From Arthrobacter sp. FW306-2-2C-D06B (GTDB lineage Bacteria > Actinomycetota > Actinomycetes > Actinomycetales > Micrococcaceae), in contig NZ_CP084560.1 in assembly GCF_021789175.1 (NCBI RefSeq), positions 1 to 64,000 of the forward strand: a stretch of 64,000 bases of DNA, written 5' to 3'. A model generated the notes under the pieces. The model saw nothing but the letters and a program-made list of their open reading frames with translations, ran no database searches and was not told where the DNA came from. Positions 21,494 through 30,809 of the stretch are shown one piece after another. Both the position numbers and the translations under genes were made by a program. How positions within the stretch are numbered: the first letter of the stretch is position 1; each line of letters begins with the position of its first letter.

Positions 21494-22096
21494 TCAGAGC
21501 CAAACTCCGGAGCTGCCACGACGGTGGCTGTCAAGAAGGTGGGTATCGATCATCCCGATCGCCTCCATCAGCGCATACATGGTGGTGGGGCCCACGAAAG
21601 CGAAGCCCTTCTTACGCAGGGCTTTGGACAGAGCAACTGACTCCGGCGATTGGGTGGCGACGTCGGCAAACGTACGCGGTTCCGGCGTCGACTCCGGTTG
21701 GAACGACCACACGAAGTCCACTAACCCGCCCTCGGTCCGCAAGGCGATGGTGGCCTTGGCGTTGGTGATGGCTGCACGGATCTTGAGGCGGTTGCGCACG
21801 ATTCCCGAATCCTGCATCAGCCGTTCGACGTCGGCCTCCGTGAAAGCCGCAACGCTTTCCGGGTGGAAGTCCAAGAAGGCGGACCGGAAGCCGTCGCGCT
21901 TGCGCAAGATCGTCGCCCAGGACAAGCCCGCTTGGAATCCCTCGAGGCTGATGCGCTCATACAAGCCCCGCTCGTCCCGGACGGGCATGCCCCACTCGTG
22001 GTCGTAGTACTCGCGCATGAGCGGATCGACGGAAGCCCACGGCGGACGCGCAAGGCCGTCGTCGCCAATGATGGTGCCGTTCTCGGGCGGGTTCAT
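21494..22096 (-). CDS. tag: DNA-3-methyladenine glycosylase I
   Basis: Tag removes 3-methyladenine from DNA to start base-excision repair. The 200-residue protein contains the conserved LEGFQAGLSWATILRKR (with the catalytic-pocket Glu and Trp), DVERLMQDSGIVRNRLKI and DFVWSF. Compared with E. coli Tag from memory, zinc ligands Cys4, His17 and Cys179 are not conserved: here RPPWAS, EYYDHEWG and THLLDSHRR. ATG 22096 has a GGAGGAA ribosome-binding site. It is the last gene of the ogt-alkB-tag operon. Confidence 0.9.
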   Translation of the reverse strand: MNPPENGTIIGDDGLARPPWASVDPLMREYYDHEWGMPVRDERGLYERISLEGFQAGLSWATILRKRDGFRSAFLDFHPESVAAFTEADVERLMQDSGIVRNRLKIRAAITNAKATIALRTEGGLVDFVWSFQPESTPEPRTFADVATQSPESVALSKALRKKGFAFVGPTTMYALMEAIGMIDTHLLDSHRRGSSGVWL

Positions 22097-22152
22097 AGGT
22101 GTTCCTCCAGAGGGAGCCGGGCAAAAGCTGTTGTTGACATTGTGCCCCCGTC

Positions 22153-22848
22153 CTACGACATTCCCGTGGCACGCATGGTGATGTTGATCCGCCCCCGCGG
22201 CAGCCCGCAGCCTTCGGGAGCCGTTCCGGGGAGAACCTTGGTGACTCCGTGGTACGCAAAGCGGGATGCGCCACCGAACACGAAGAGGTCTCCTGAGGAG
22301 AGTTCGACGTCGGTATACGGCTTGGTGCGCGTCTCCGTGTTTCCGAAGCGGAAGACGCAACTGTCTCCGATGCTGAGCGACACCACAGGGGCCCGGGACC
22401 TTTCGTCCTTGTCCTGGTGCATCCCCATCTTGGCGGCCTCGTCGTAGAAGTTCACCAGCGCAGTGTCCGGCGCGTAGCTTGCGGCTTCGGCGGCGTCGCC
22501 GTAGGCCTCGAAGAGCGCTTTGCGGCCCAGGCGCACCATCCAGTCAGGAAAGTCGAGGACCCGCCGCCCGTTGACGTCAAAGGCCTCGCGTGTGTACCGA
22601 TAGGGCTGCCAGTGCCAGCCGAGGCAGACCGTCCGGACGGACATCGGGTGCCCGCCTGGAAGGACGGCGGCGCGCAAGGGGACAGGACCCCGCGTCCACT
22701 CCTCGAAACGGGCTGCGATCCACTGTTGCTGCTCAAGGCTCAACCAGCCCGGAACGTGCACCGCGCCGGGCGCGATCTCCCGGGGACCGGCGTCGGGCGG
22801 GTCCGGCAACTCAAGCGGAAACAGCGGCTCCGTCCACCCTGAACTCAT
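22153..22848 (-). CDS. alkB: AlkB-family Fe(II)/2-oxoglutarate DNA dealkylase
   Basis: AlkB oxidatively removes methyl lesions such as 1-methyladenine and 3-methylcytosine. The 231-residue protein has the complete site: NFY (133-135), iron ligands His144 and Asp146 in MHQDKDE, His200, and 2-oxoglutarate-binding Arg residues in RGRINITMR (220, 226). ATG 22848 is preceded by GGAGGCGGC and overlaps the stop of a 23-codon ORF. It sits between ogt and tag, so direct reversal and excision of alkylation damage are co-expressed. Confidence 0.94.
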   Translation of the reverse strand: MSSGWTEPLFPLELPDPPDAGPREIAPGAVHVPGWLSLEQQQWIAARFEEWTRGPVPLRAAVLPGGHPMSVRTVCLGWHWQPYRYTREAFDVNGRRVLDFPDWMVRLGRKALFEAYGDAAEAASYAPDTALVNFYDEAAKMGMHQDKDERSRAPVVSLSIGDSCVFRFGNTETRTKPYTDVELSSGDLFVFGGASRFAYHGVTKVLPGTAPEGCGLPRGRINITMRATGMS

Positions 22849-22916
22849 GCCGCCTCCAGGGCCAACATGGTGCGGTTGGCCTCCGCGACCAGCTCGAACG
22901 GCTTCTTGGGCTCCAT
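22845..22916 (-). CDS. Candidate 23-residue small protein linking ogt and alkB
   Basis: A short ORF beginning MEPKKPFELVAEANRTM. Its ATG shares a base with the ogt stop (TAATG) and its TGA overlaps the alkB start (ATGA), so the three genes form an unbroken translational chain. GGAAAG lies about 11 bases before the start. It encodes a mostly helical, amphipathic peptide with no recognised domain. It may be a real small protein or simply a coupling ORF that carries ribosomes from ogt to alkB. Confidence 0.5.
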   Translation of the reverse strand: MEPKKPFELVAEANRTMLALEAA

Positions 22917-23425
22917 TAGAAGAGCTTGCTTTCCTTCGCCGCCGCTGGTTCTTCGAGTTCCAGGAGGAACCGTTTGTTGTCGAGGCCGCCGGCGTATCCG
23001 GTGAGCTTCCCGTCGCGCCCCACAACCCGATGGCACGGGATGATGACGCTCAATGGATTCCGGCCAACTGCCGAGCCGACGGCCTGGGAAAGGTTGCGAT
23101 CGCCCAGTTCAGTCGCCAGCTCTCCGTAGCTGACGGTTTCCCCGTACGGAATTTCTTCGAGCCTTGCCCAGATCCGCTGCTGGAACGGGTTCCCGGAAGC
23201 CTTGAACGGGACGTCGAACACCGTCCGCTCACCAGCCAGGTATTCGCCGAGTTCAACGGCAGTTTGCTGGAACAGGGGATCCTCGGCCGGGACGGCTTCA
23301 CCGAAGAATTCCGAAGGCGGCATATGCCAATGACCCTCGAAGAAAATGCCGGTCAGCTGATCGTCCTGGGCAGTCAGTGTGAGCCGGCCCAGCGGGGAAT
23401 CAATCGTTGTGTGCCTAGTGGTCAT
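22916..23425 (-). CDS. ogt: Methylated-DNA--protein-cysteine methyltransferase
   Basis: This suicide enzyme transfers the alkyl group of O6-alkylguanine to its own cysteine. The 169-residue protein has the active-site motif IIPCHRVVG (Cys131), the recognition-helix region FQQRIWARLEEIPYGETVSYGELA and the Ogt-type N-terminal domain. No Ada-type regulatory domain is fused or adjacent. It heads the repair operon. Confidence 0.95.
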   Translation of the reverse strand: MTTRHTTIDSPLGRLTLTAQDDQLTGIFFEGHWHMPPSEFFGEAVPAEDPLFQQTAVELGEYLAGERTVFDVPFKASGNPFQQRIWARLEEIPYGETVSYGELATELGDRNLSQAVGSAVGRNPLSVIIPCHRVVGRDGKLTGYAGGLDNKRFLLELEEPAAAKESKLF

Positions 23426-23467
23426 GTCTAGTAGACGCTTCAGGCGGCGGAAATGTGAGGTCGCCGC

Positions 23468-23719
23468 TCAGGAACGCCAGCGCGTGGTCATGAGGAAGCC
23501 GACAATTGCGATGCCGAAACCTGCCACGATGTTCCATGACGCCCATGCGGCCACGGGAAGCTGGCCGCTGGTGATGTAGAAGGTGATGATCCACAGCAGG
23601 CCGATGATCATGAGACCGAACATGACAGGCTTGTACCAGATGGGGTTCGGCTTGTATTGCTGTGCGGTGGCCGCCTCGGTGGGGCGGGCGGCCCTCTTGC
23701 GGGGCTTGGACTCGGGCAC
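23468..23719 (-). CDS. crgA: Cell division protein CrgA
   Basis: CrgA is a small two-helix membrane protein that helps assemble the septal machinery in Actinobacteria. The 83-residue product has a basic N-terminus (MPESKPRKRAARP), conserved KPNPIWYKPVMFGLMIIGLLWI and a second helix VAGFGIAIVGFLM. GTG 23719 is chosen for its strong AAGGAGG; the open frame upstream has no conservation. It lies next to srtE/trpG and the pknAB operon, as in related genomes. Confidence 0.94.
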   Translation of the reverse strand: MPESKPRKRAARPTEAATAQQYKPNPIWYKPVMFGLMIIGLLWIITFYITSGQLPVAAWASWNIVAGFGIAIVGFLMTTRWRS

Positions 23720-23897
23720 GGATCCTCCTTGGCCGGCTGAATGAAAGGCCGCGCGCCAGCTTGATATCCTGCAGGAAGGAAAATTCCAGCGGTCAACGCG
23801 CACGCGGCAATTCCGGGGTTCGTTCTAGCAGTCAAGTCTAGCCGGATTTCGGAGGCTGCTCGTCGTCGGGCATCCGCGCCTGCAAAGAGGAGATCCA

Positions 23898-24758
23898 GTG
23901 GCGCAGCAGCAGACGCAGCAAGCCGCTGCCGTGCCGGACGACGGCACAGGAACCGGCGCGGAGGGTCCCCGCACGAGGGGACACAAGACGCGCTCGGCGA
24001 GGCGCAAGGGACGGTCAAGCACGGGCGACGCTGTGCGCAAGATCGTCCAGATCGTAGGCGAGTTGCTTGTCACCGCGGGACTCATCCTGTTGCTCTTTGT
24101 GGCTTGGGAACTGTGGTGGACCAACGTCGAAGCCGACGCCAAGCAAAGCCAGGCCGTCCAGGGTTTTGCGAAGAGTTTTGCGGGACCTGTGGCGCCCGTT
24201 GCCCCCGCCAACCCTGCTGCACCGCCGGACTACGGGAAGCCCGTGGTTGCCGAGGCTCCCGAGCACGGCGGCATGATCGGCGTCATGTACATTCCTCGAT
24301 TCGGCCCGGATTATTCGCGGCCCATCATCGAGGGAACCGGTTCCGACATTCTGGACACGCTGGGCCTTGGCCACTACGGGACCACAAGCATGCCGGGAGC
24401 CCCGGGCAACTTCGCCGTCGCGGGGCACCGCCAGACCCATGGCGCCGTGCTCGACAACATCCATCTCCTGGTACCGGGCGACAAGATATATGTGCAGACC
24501 AAAGACGGTTATTACACATACGTTTTCCGCAACAACCAGATCGTGCTGCCTTCCCGGACGGACGTCCTTCTTCCGGTTCCCACACAGCCTGGTGCGACGC
24601 CCACCCAAAGCTACTTGACCATGACCAGCTGCAATCCGCGCTTCGGTGCGCAAGAACGCATCATTGCTTACTCCGTTCTGGAAAGCTGGCAGCCGGCATC
24701 CGCCGGGCCACCACAGGACATCGCCACGCAAGTCGCCCAGACGGCCGGAAAGGGTTAA
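23898..24758 (+). CDS. Class E sortase
   Basis: Sortases attach secreted proteins to the cell wall by transpeptidation. The 286-residue protein has a charged cytoplasmic N-terminus, one transmembrane helix (about 53-70), a Pro-rich linker, and the sortase domain with His177 (VAGHRQTH), Cys245 (YLTMTSCNP) and Arg254 (RFGAQERIIAYSV). The N-terminal anchor and the TMTSC box fit class E housekeeping sortases of high-GC Gram-positives. GTG 23898 follows GAGGAG. A small membrane-protein gene and trpG follow. Confidence 0.92.
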   Translation: MAQQQTQQAAAVPDDGTGTGAEGPRTRGHKTRSARRKGRSSTGDAVRKIVQIVGELLVTAGLILLLFVAWELWWTNVEADAKQSQAVQGFAKSFAGPVAPVAPANPAAPPDYGKPVVAEAPEHGGMIGVMYIPRFGPDYSRPIIEGTGSDILDTLGLGHYGTTSMPGAPGNFAVAGHRQTHGAVLDNIHLLVPGDKIYVQTKDGYYTYVFRNNQIVLPSRTDVLLPVPTQPGATPTQSYLTMTSCNPRFGAQERIIAYSVLESWQPASAGPPQDIATQVAQTAGKG

Positions 24759-24761
24759 GCC

Positions 24762-24932
24762 ATGTACGGATGGATCTTCCGCCACCTACCGGGACCCCTC
24801 TGGGTGCGTATCCTGACATCAGCGGCCCTCGTGGCATGCGCGCTTGTCTTGATGGTCCAGTTCCTCTTCCCCTGGATGTCACAGTTCACAACTTTCACCG
24901 ACTCAACGATTGGTTCAGCACAGCAGCCATGA
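24762..24932 (+). CDS. Small single-helix membrane protein
   Basis: A 56-residue protein starting MYGWIFRHLPGPLWVRIL, with one hydrophobic helix (about 18-38, rich in Ala/Leu/Val) and a short polar tail ending SAQQP. It starts three bases after the sortase stop and its TGA overlaps the trpG ATG, so it is translationally coupled in a three-gene operon. No named family is certain; the position between srtE and trpG suggests a conserved envelope component. Confidence 0.8.
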   Translation: MYGWIFRHLPGPLWVRILTSAALVACALVLMVQFLFPWMSQFTTFTDSTIGSAQQP

Positions 24933-25570
24933 GCACAACAAAAATCCTCGTCGTGGACAACTACGACAGCTTCGTCTACACCTTGGTCGGCTACTTGCAG
25001 GAACTCGGTGCGGAAACCACAGTGGTCCGGAACGACGACGTCACCCTCGCCGAAGCGATCGAGCTTGCGGACGGACGCGACGGCGTGCTGATCTCCCCCG
25101 GCCCTGGCACCCCGGCGGACGCCGGAGTCTGCATTGAGTTGATCAGGTGGTGCGGAGACAACAACAAACCGATGCTCGGGGTCTGCCTCGGGCACCAGGC
25201 CCTGGCCGAGGCCTACGGCGGGACCGTCACGCACGCGCCAGAGCTGATGCACGGCAAGACCTCACCTGTGCAGCATGACGGCAAAAGCGTTTTCGCCGGT
25301 CTGCCTTCGCCGGTAACGGCCACCCGCTACCACTCCCTGGCGGCTGTCCGGGAAAGCATTCCCGACGTCCTGGAAATCACCGCCGAAACCGCCAGCGGGG
25401 TTGTCATGGGCCTGCAGCACCGTTCGGCGCCGCTGTGCGGTGTGCAGTTCCACCCGGAGTCGGTGCTCACCGAAGGTGGCTACCTCATGCTCGGCAACTG
25501 GCTTGAATCACTCGGGATGCCCGGGGCGGCCGCCCGTGCAGCCACCCTGAGCCCCCTGATCCAGCGCTAG
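24929..25570 (+). CDS. trpG: Glutamine amidotransferase component (TrpG/PabA)
   Basis: A class I glutamine amidotransferase that supplies ammonia for anthranilate or p-aminobenzoate synthesis. The 213-residue protein has the triad Cys86 (GVCLGHQAL), His175 and Glu177 (VQFHPES), and the oxyanion motif ISPGPGTPADAG. Whether it serves tryptophan or folate synthesis cannot be told here. ATG 24929 overlaps the preceding stop. Its own stop overlaps the pknB stop tail-to-tail (CTAG at 25567-25570). Confidence 0.93.
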   Translation: MSTTKILVVDNYDSFVYTLVGYLQELGAETTVVRNDDVTLAEAIELADGRDGVLISPGPGTPADAGVCIELIRWCGDNNKPMLGVCLGHQALAEAYGGTVTHAPELMHGKTSPVQHDGKSVFAGLPSPVTATRYHSLAAVRESIPDVLEITAETASGVVMGLQHRSAPLCGVQFHPESVLTEGGYLMLGNWLESLGMPGAAARAATLSPLIQR

Positions 25571-27489
25571 CCGCCTAGTCCGCCCAGGCCTCCGCCGCCC
25601 TTGGTGTCGCTCGGAGACGGAGTAGGGGTCGGAGTGGGACTCGGGGGCGGGGCGGGAGCCTTCGCGACAATCACGCTGATGGTCTTGCCCTGCTCCACGA
25701 GGGAATTGAAGGCATCTCCCTGGCCAGTCACCTTTCCAGGGGCTACTTGCGAATTCTCCTGTTCGGTGACCGCGATGGCCAGGCCGTTTTGCTTGAGCAG
25801 TGCCTCGGCATCGGCCTTGCTCAATCCAACGAGTTGAGGCACGGCTACTTTGCCCGTGGACACCACCAAGTCAACGGTGCTGCCCACGCCCACCACGGCT
25901 CCGGAAGCCGGCTTCGTGCTGATGACGGAGCCCGCGGGGACCGTGGCACTATTGGCCAAGGTGCTTGACCCGCCTACGAGTCCGGCCTGGCGCAGGAGGT
26001 CGCGGGCAGCGGCTTCGGTGAGGCCGCTCAGGCCTGCCGGGACGGTCGCCGAGACCGGCCCGTCTGAAACCTTCAGCGTGACTTGTGATTTCGGCGCCAC
26101 TTGGGACCCCGCGCCGGGGTCGGTGCTGATCACTGTCCCCTTGGGTACCTTGTCATCCGGGACATGATGAGACTCCGGGCTGAGATTGGCGCCGTAAAGC
26201 GTCTGCAATGCCGTGGCCTCGCTCATGTTGGCGACCGCCGGTACCGCGATCAACGGGGGCGGGGGCGGCTTCTGGTTCACCGTGGTGTACACCCAGAATC
26301 CGCCGCCGGCCAAGACCAGCAGCACCAAAATGACCACCACTGCGGTCCACGCACGGCGGCGGGACTTCTGCCTGGCGGTCCGCTCCCGTTCAGGGGCGAA
26401 ACCAAGCGGCATGGCGCCGTCGTGCTCTGCCTCAGACTCCGATTCGGCTGCCTCCCGGGCGAGCAGGTCCTGGTCGCCGGCGGCCTCGTCGTTGCCTGGC
26501 CCTCCGCTCAGGGTGCTGTCCAGGAATTCCGCGCCCATCAGGCCGCGAGCCAGGCCGCCTTCCGGAATCTGCTGTGTCGACGGCACCGCCTCGTGGACGT
26601 CGGTGGGTGTTCCGGCGGCAACTGCCGGAACCGCAACACCGTTCTTGGCCGCACGCAAGGCGCGCCGGAAGGCAGCAGCATCCTGGAAACGATCCGCGCG
26701 GTTCTTCTGCAGGCCTTTGGCCAGGACACTGTCCAGTGCCTCTGAAACGGCCGGATTGAAGGTGCTGGCGGGTTCCGGGATCTCGCGGACGTGCTGGTAG
26801 GCCACCGAGACAGGGCTGTCGCCCGTGAACGGAGGACGGGACGTCAGCATTTCGAACAGGAGGCACGCTGCAGAATACAGATCGCTGCGGGCATCCACGG
26901 TCTCGCCGAGGGCCTGCTCGGGCGACAGGTATTGGGCAGTACCAACCACGGCCTGCGTCTGGGTCATGGTGGCCGCGGAATCGGCCATCGCCCGCGCGAT
27001 TCCGAAGTCCATGACCTTCACATCATTTGACTCCCCGGTCACCATGACGTTGGCCGGCTTGATATCGCGATGGACGATTCCGGCCTTATGGCTGTATTCC
27101 AGAGCGGCGAGGACGCCAAGGATGAATTCGATGGCTTGATCGATGTCCAGTTCCTTGGCCCGGATCAGATCGCGGACAGTCCGGCCGGACACGTATTCCA
27201 TGACGATGTAAGGGACCCGGACGTCCTCGCCCGGGCCACCGGGCACGGTGTACTCGCCGGTGTCGTAGATGGCGACGATCGAGGAGTGGTTCAGGGCCGC
27301 CACCGCCTGGGCCTCGCGCTTGAAGCGGGCATGGAACTGCGGATCGCGGGCAAGATCGGCACGGAGCAGTTTCACCGCGACAGTTCGTCCGAGCACCGTG
27401 TCGACGCCCTTGTAGACATCGGCCATGCCACCACGGCCGAGCAATTCACCGAGTTCGTACCGCCCGTTGAGGACGCGCTGGGATGTCAT
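25567..27489 (-). CDS. pknB: PASTA-domain Ser/Thr protein kinase PknB
   Basis: PknB is the growth-controlling eukaryotic-like kinase that senses peptidoglycan fragments or lipid II outside the cell. The 640-residue protein has an N-terminal kinase domain (GRGGMADVYKG glycine loop, VAVKLL lysine, catalytic HRDIKPAN, DFGIAR, YLSPEQA), a juxtamembrane linker, one transmembrane helix (AVVVILVLLVLAGGGFWV) and three extracellular PASTA repeats, ending in a Pro/Thr- and Gly-rich tail. ATG 27489 (AGAGGA upstream) starts the conserved sequence; ATG 27537 would add 16 residues. It ends the fhaA-pknB operon. Confidence 0.95.
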   Translation of the reverse strand: MTSQRVLNGRYELGELLGRGGMADVYKGVDTVLGRTVAVKLLRADLARDPQFHARFKREAQAVAALNHSSIVAIYDTGEYTVPGGPGEDVRVPYIVMEYVSGRTVRDLIRAKELDIDQAIEFILGVLAALEYSHKAGIVHRDIKPANVMVTGESNDVKVMDFGIARAMADSAATMTQTQAVVGTAQYLSPEQALGETVDARSDLYSAACLLFEMLTSRPPFTGDSPVSVAYQHVREIPEPASTFNPAVSEALDSVLAKGLQKNRADRFQDAAAFRRALRAAKNGVAVPAVAAGTPTDVHEAVPSTQQIPEGGLARGLMGAEFLDSTLSGGPGNDEAAGDQDLLAREAAESESEAEHDGAMPLGFAPERERTARQKSRRRAWTAVVVILVLLVLAGGGFWVYTTVNQKPPPPPLIAVPAVANMSEATALQTLYGANLSPESHHVPDDKVPKGTVISTDPGAGSQVAPKSQVTLKVSDGPVSATVPAGLSGLTEAAARDLLRQAGLVGGSSTLANSATVPAGSVISTKPASGAVVGVGSTVDLVVSTGKVAVPQLVGLSKADAEALLKQNGLAIAVTEQENSQVAPGKVTGQGDAFNSLVEQGKTISVIVAKAPAPPPSPTPTPTPSPSDTKGGGGLGGLGG

Positions 27490-27543
27490 TGGAGTGCTGT
27501 CCTCTCTGTGGGCAGGGGTGGGGCGTCCGGTTGGCATGGTGTC

Positions 27544-29355
27544 CTACGGGGTGGTCTTAGGGGAAGGAGACGACGGGTTCGCGGCCGGCTTGGACAGGTG
27601 ATAGGTCACGACGGACCCGGCCGCTACTTTCTGCCCGGCTGCAGGATCGGAACTGACGAATGTTCCCGGCGCCTGGCCGGTTGCTCCGTCAACGGCGGCT
27701 CCGGTCACCCAGCGCAGGCCGGCACCTTCGATGATGGCCTGTACTTGTGATTCGGTGGCTCCCTTGCCGATGGTCGGCACCGTGACCATCTGCGGTCCCT
27801 TGGAGTAGTTGACGGTGATGGTCGATCCCTTGGCCACGGGACCGGAAGGATTGATGTCGATGACAGTGCCGGGCGTGGATGGATCGAAGACCTGCACGCC
27901 GTTGACCGCGAGGCCGAGTGCATTGAGGTCCGAGCGCACCTTGTCGTACGGCTGTCCCTTGTACTGCTCAGGGATCAGGTTGATCGTATCGGGGGTGGAC
28001 GTGGTGGGCGTGGGGCTGGCCGAGGTCTCCGTGGGGCTCGGAGTTGCCGAGGTTGGCGGTGCGCTCGAGACCTGGGCCGGAGGGGTGGTGCCGGCCGGTG
28101 CCGGCCTGCTGGGCGAGAACAGCCCGGACTGGGTCAGGATCGCCCCCACCACGGCGAGCAGCACGAGCACGATCAGTGCAATGAGCGGCCACGTCCACGG
28201 GCTGCGTTTCTTCCGCGGCGGCTCCTCCTGGTACTCCTCTTCCTCATGGATGTACTGGTTGTGCTCGCCGGCCTGATCCAAACTGCGTTCAGCAGCCAGG
28301 GCGTTGGCACGGGCCAGCGGATTTCCACCTTCGGCTGCGGCCCCTACCGCTGCGGCTCCCGCGGCGGCGGCGCCGACCACCGGGAGCGCCGACGTCGACG
28401 TCGACCGTGCTTCCCTGCCGTACGGCGAGGTGACAATGCCGGTGGGCGCGGTGGCGATGTCCGTGGGTGCGGTGATGGGGCCCGTTGCGGATTCGAACAG
28501 CAACATCCCGGGCACGGCGGCGTGTGCCTTGGCAATATCGCCGGCGCGGATCGCCTCTGCGGCTTCAGCCAGCTTGATGGCATCCGCAGGACGGTTCTTC
28601 GGATCCTTGGCGAGCATGGACATCAGCAGGGCGCGTACCGGGGTAGGCAGGCTTTCAGGCAGCGGCGGCGGGGCGTCGTTGACCTGGGCCAAGGCTATCG
28701 CGATCTGGGATTCGCCGGAGAACGGGCGATGCCCCGTGAGGCACTCGTAGCCGATAATCCCGAGGGAATATATGTCCGAGGCGCCTGTGGCCGTTTGTCC
28801 GGTGGCCTGCTCCGGAGCCAGGTACTGCGCCGTACCCATGACTTGGCCGGTCTGCGTGAGCGGAACCTGGTCTGCAAGGCGGGCGATACCGAAGTCGGTG
28901 ATCTTGACACGGAAGTCCGGCGTGATCAGCAGGTTGCCCGGCTTGATGTCCCGGTGCACCAGACCCTGGGCATGAGCGGGGGCCAGCGCCCGGGCTGTCT
29001 GGGAAATGATGGACAGGGTGCGGTCCGGGGAAAGGACCTGCTCGTGTTCCAGCATGCTGCTCAGCGGCTGACCCGGTACCAATTCCATGACCAGGTAGGC
29101 GGAGCCGTCTTCCTCTCCGTAGTCGAAGACGTTGGCGATTCCCACGTGATTAAGCAGCGCAGTGTGGCGGGCCTCGGCGCGGAACCGCTGGAGGAACCCG
29201 GGGTCACCCGTGTATTCCTCCTTGAGTACCTTGATGGCGACGATCCGGCCGAGGATCTGGTCCTTTGCCCTCCAGACCTCTCCCATGCCGCCAATCGCAA
29301 TGCGACTGGTCAGCTGGAACCTGCCGCCGAGGGTGATTCCTGACGTAGGCCTCAC
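27544..29355 (-). CDS. pknA: Ser/Thr protein kinase PknA-type with C-terminal PASTA repeats
   Basis: The 603-residue kinase has an N-terminal catalytic domain ([47 protein letters not shown]), an Ala-rich linker, one transmembrane helix ([19 protein letters not shown]), a Pro/Thr-rich stretch and about two PASTA repeats. M. tuberculosis PknA lacks PASTA repeats, so this version is a double-sensor arrangement with PknB. Its GTG overlaps the pbpA stop, and pknB follows within 54 bp. Confidence 0.93.
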   Translation of the reverse strand: MRPTSGITLGGRFQLTSRIAIGGMGEVWRAKDQILGRIVAIKVLKEEYTGDPGFLQRFRAEARHTALLNHVGIANVFDYGEEDGSAYLVMELVPGQPLSSMLEHEQVLSPDRTLSIISQTARALAPAHAQGLVHRDIKPGNLLITPDFRVKITDFGIARLADQVPLTQTGQVMGTAQYLAPEQATGQTATGASDIYSLGIIGYECLTGHRPFSGESQIAIALAQVNDAPPPLPESLPTPVRALLMSMLAKDPKNRPADAIKLAEAAEAIRAGDIAKAHAAVPGMLLFESATGPITAPTDIATAPTGIVTSPYGREARSTSTSALPVVGAAAAGAAAVGAAAEGGNPLARANALAAERSLDQAGEHNQYIHEEEEYQEEPPRKKRSPWTWPLIALIVLVLLAVVGAILTQSGLFSPSRPAPAGTTPPAQVSSAPPTSATPSPTETSASPTPTTSTPDTINLIPEQYKGQPYDKVRSDLNALGLAVNGVQVFDPSTPGTVIDINPSGPVAKGSTITVNYSKGPQMVTVPTIGKGATESQVQAIIEGAGLRWVTGAAVDGATGQAPGTFVSSDPAAGQKVAAGSVVTYHLSKPAANPSSPSPKTTP

Positions 29356-30809
29356 TTGTTCAACACCGCCTCAAAAATCTTCTTCGCGTTCGGACTGGTT
29401 AGCTTTGCGCCTGTAGACACATCAACGCCTTCCATGACAATGGTGACGGCTACCTGCGGGTCGTTGGCCGGGGCGAACCCGGTAAACCATGAGTTGTTCA
29501 AGCCTGAATCGCCGAGTTGCGCCGTACCGGTCTTGCCGGCCACCTGGACTCCCGGCACGGCGGCACCGCTCGCAATGCCCTTGGATACGACGTCGGTCAT
29601 CCACTGTGTGATCTGGCTGGCGATATCGGGCGTGGTGGAAGTACGCAGCGCCTCGGCCTTGGGCTCGCTGATGACACGCAGGTCAGGTGCCCGCACAGTC
29701 TTGATGAGGTTCGGCTTCATCTGGACGCCCTTATTGGCAATAGCGGCGGTCATCATGGCGATTTGCAGGGGAGTGGCCCTGACGTCACGTTGCCCGACGG
29801 CGGACTGGGCCAACGCCGCCTGGTCCAGATTCTTGGGGAAGACACTGACCGCTGACTGCAGCTTGAGGTGGTCCCCGAAATCCTGTCCGAAGCCGAACTT
29901 GCTGGCCTGGTCCGCGATGGCGTTCTGACCCAGGTCCAGGGCGATGCTCGCGAAGGGCGTGTTGCACGACTGTTCCAAGGCGAAAGGGAAATCGGCTGTG
30001 TTGCGGGTTGAGCAGTTGCCGCCGGCATAGTTCGGCAGGGAGGCGTTCGAACCGGGCAAGGGCAGGCTGTCCGGGTTCGGCAAGACACTGTCCTTGTTGT
30101 ACTTCCCGGAGCTCAATGCAGCCGCGGTATCGACGAGCTTGAACACGGAACCGGGCGCCAACAGCTCGCCGGTGGGCCCGCTCACGGACTGGTTGAGATT
30201 GATGCCGGGGACCTGGTTGATTTGATCGTAACCGGCCTTTTCCTTGGCGGGATCGTGCGTGGCGATCAGGTTGGGGTTATAGGACGGCTTGGAAACCATC
30301 GCGATAATGGCGCCCGTCTTCGGGTTGGTGACGACAATTGAGCCGCGCTGACCGTCAGGAATGAGGTCGTAAGCCAGCTTCTGGATCACGGGATCGAGGG
30401 TCAATTCCACCGAAGCGCCCTTCGGCTGGCTCCCGAGGAAAATCTGGCTCACACGGTCAAGGAAGAGCTGGTCGGAGCTGCCTGCCAACTCATCCCGGAG
30501 CTGCTGCTCGAGCCCGGTGGATCCGTAAGTCCTGGAGAAGTAGCCCGTGATCCCGGCATAGAGCTCCGGTTGCGCGTAACTGCGCTGGTACTTGCAGGTT
30601 TCGTCTCCGGCGACGGATTCAGCGATCGGCTTGCCGCCCACGATGATGGCGCCGCGGTCGTTGCAGTAGTTCGCCAAGACCGCGCGCTGGTTCCACGGAT
30701 TGTCATTGAGGTCGCCGGCGCCGATGACCTGGACATAGCTGATCGCGCCAAAGAGCAGGGCGAACATGGCAACTGCTGCCATCCACGCATTGCGTATGGA
30801 ATGGTTCAT
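29352..30809 (-). CDS. pbpA: Class B penicillin-binding protein (PbpA type)
   Basis: A 485-residue peptidoglycan transpeptidase, cognate partner of the adjacent SEDS protein. It has a short cytoplasmic N-terminus, one membrane anchor (about 8-27), a dimerisation/pedestal region and the transpeptidase motifs SVFK (active Ser), SCN and KTGTAQ. ATG 30809 overlaps the rodA stop and its stop overlaps the pknA GTG. Lipid II polymerisation and cross-linking are therefore translated together with their kinase regulators. Confidence 0.95.
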   Translation of the reverse strand: MNHSIRNAWMAAVAMFALLFGAISYVQVIGAGDLNDNPWNQRAVLANYCNDRGAIIVGGKPIAESVAGDETCKYQRSYAQPELYAGITGYFSRTYGSTGLEQQLRDELAGSSDQLFLDRVSQIFLGSQPKGASVELTLDPVIQKLAYDLIPDGQRGSIVVTNPKTGAIIAMVSKPSYNPNLIATHDPAKEKAGYDQINQVPGINLNQSVSGPTGELLAPGSVFKLVDTAAALSSGKYNKDSVLPNPDSLPLPGSNASLPNYAGGNCSTRNTADFPFALEQSCNTPFASIALDLGQNAIADQASKFGFGQDFGDHLKLQSAVSVFPKNLDQAALAQSAVGQRDVRATPLQIAMMTAAIANKGVQMKPNLIKTVRAPDLRVISEPKAEALRTSTTPDIASQITQWMTDVVSKGIASGAAVPGVQVAGKTGTAQLGDSGLNNSWFTGFAPANDPQVAVTIVMEGVDVSTGAKLTSPNAKKIFEAVLNK

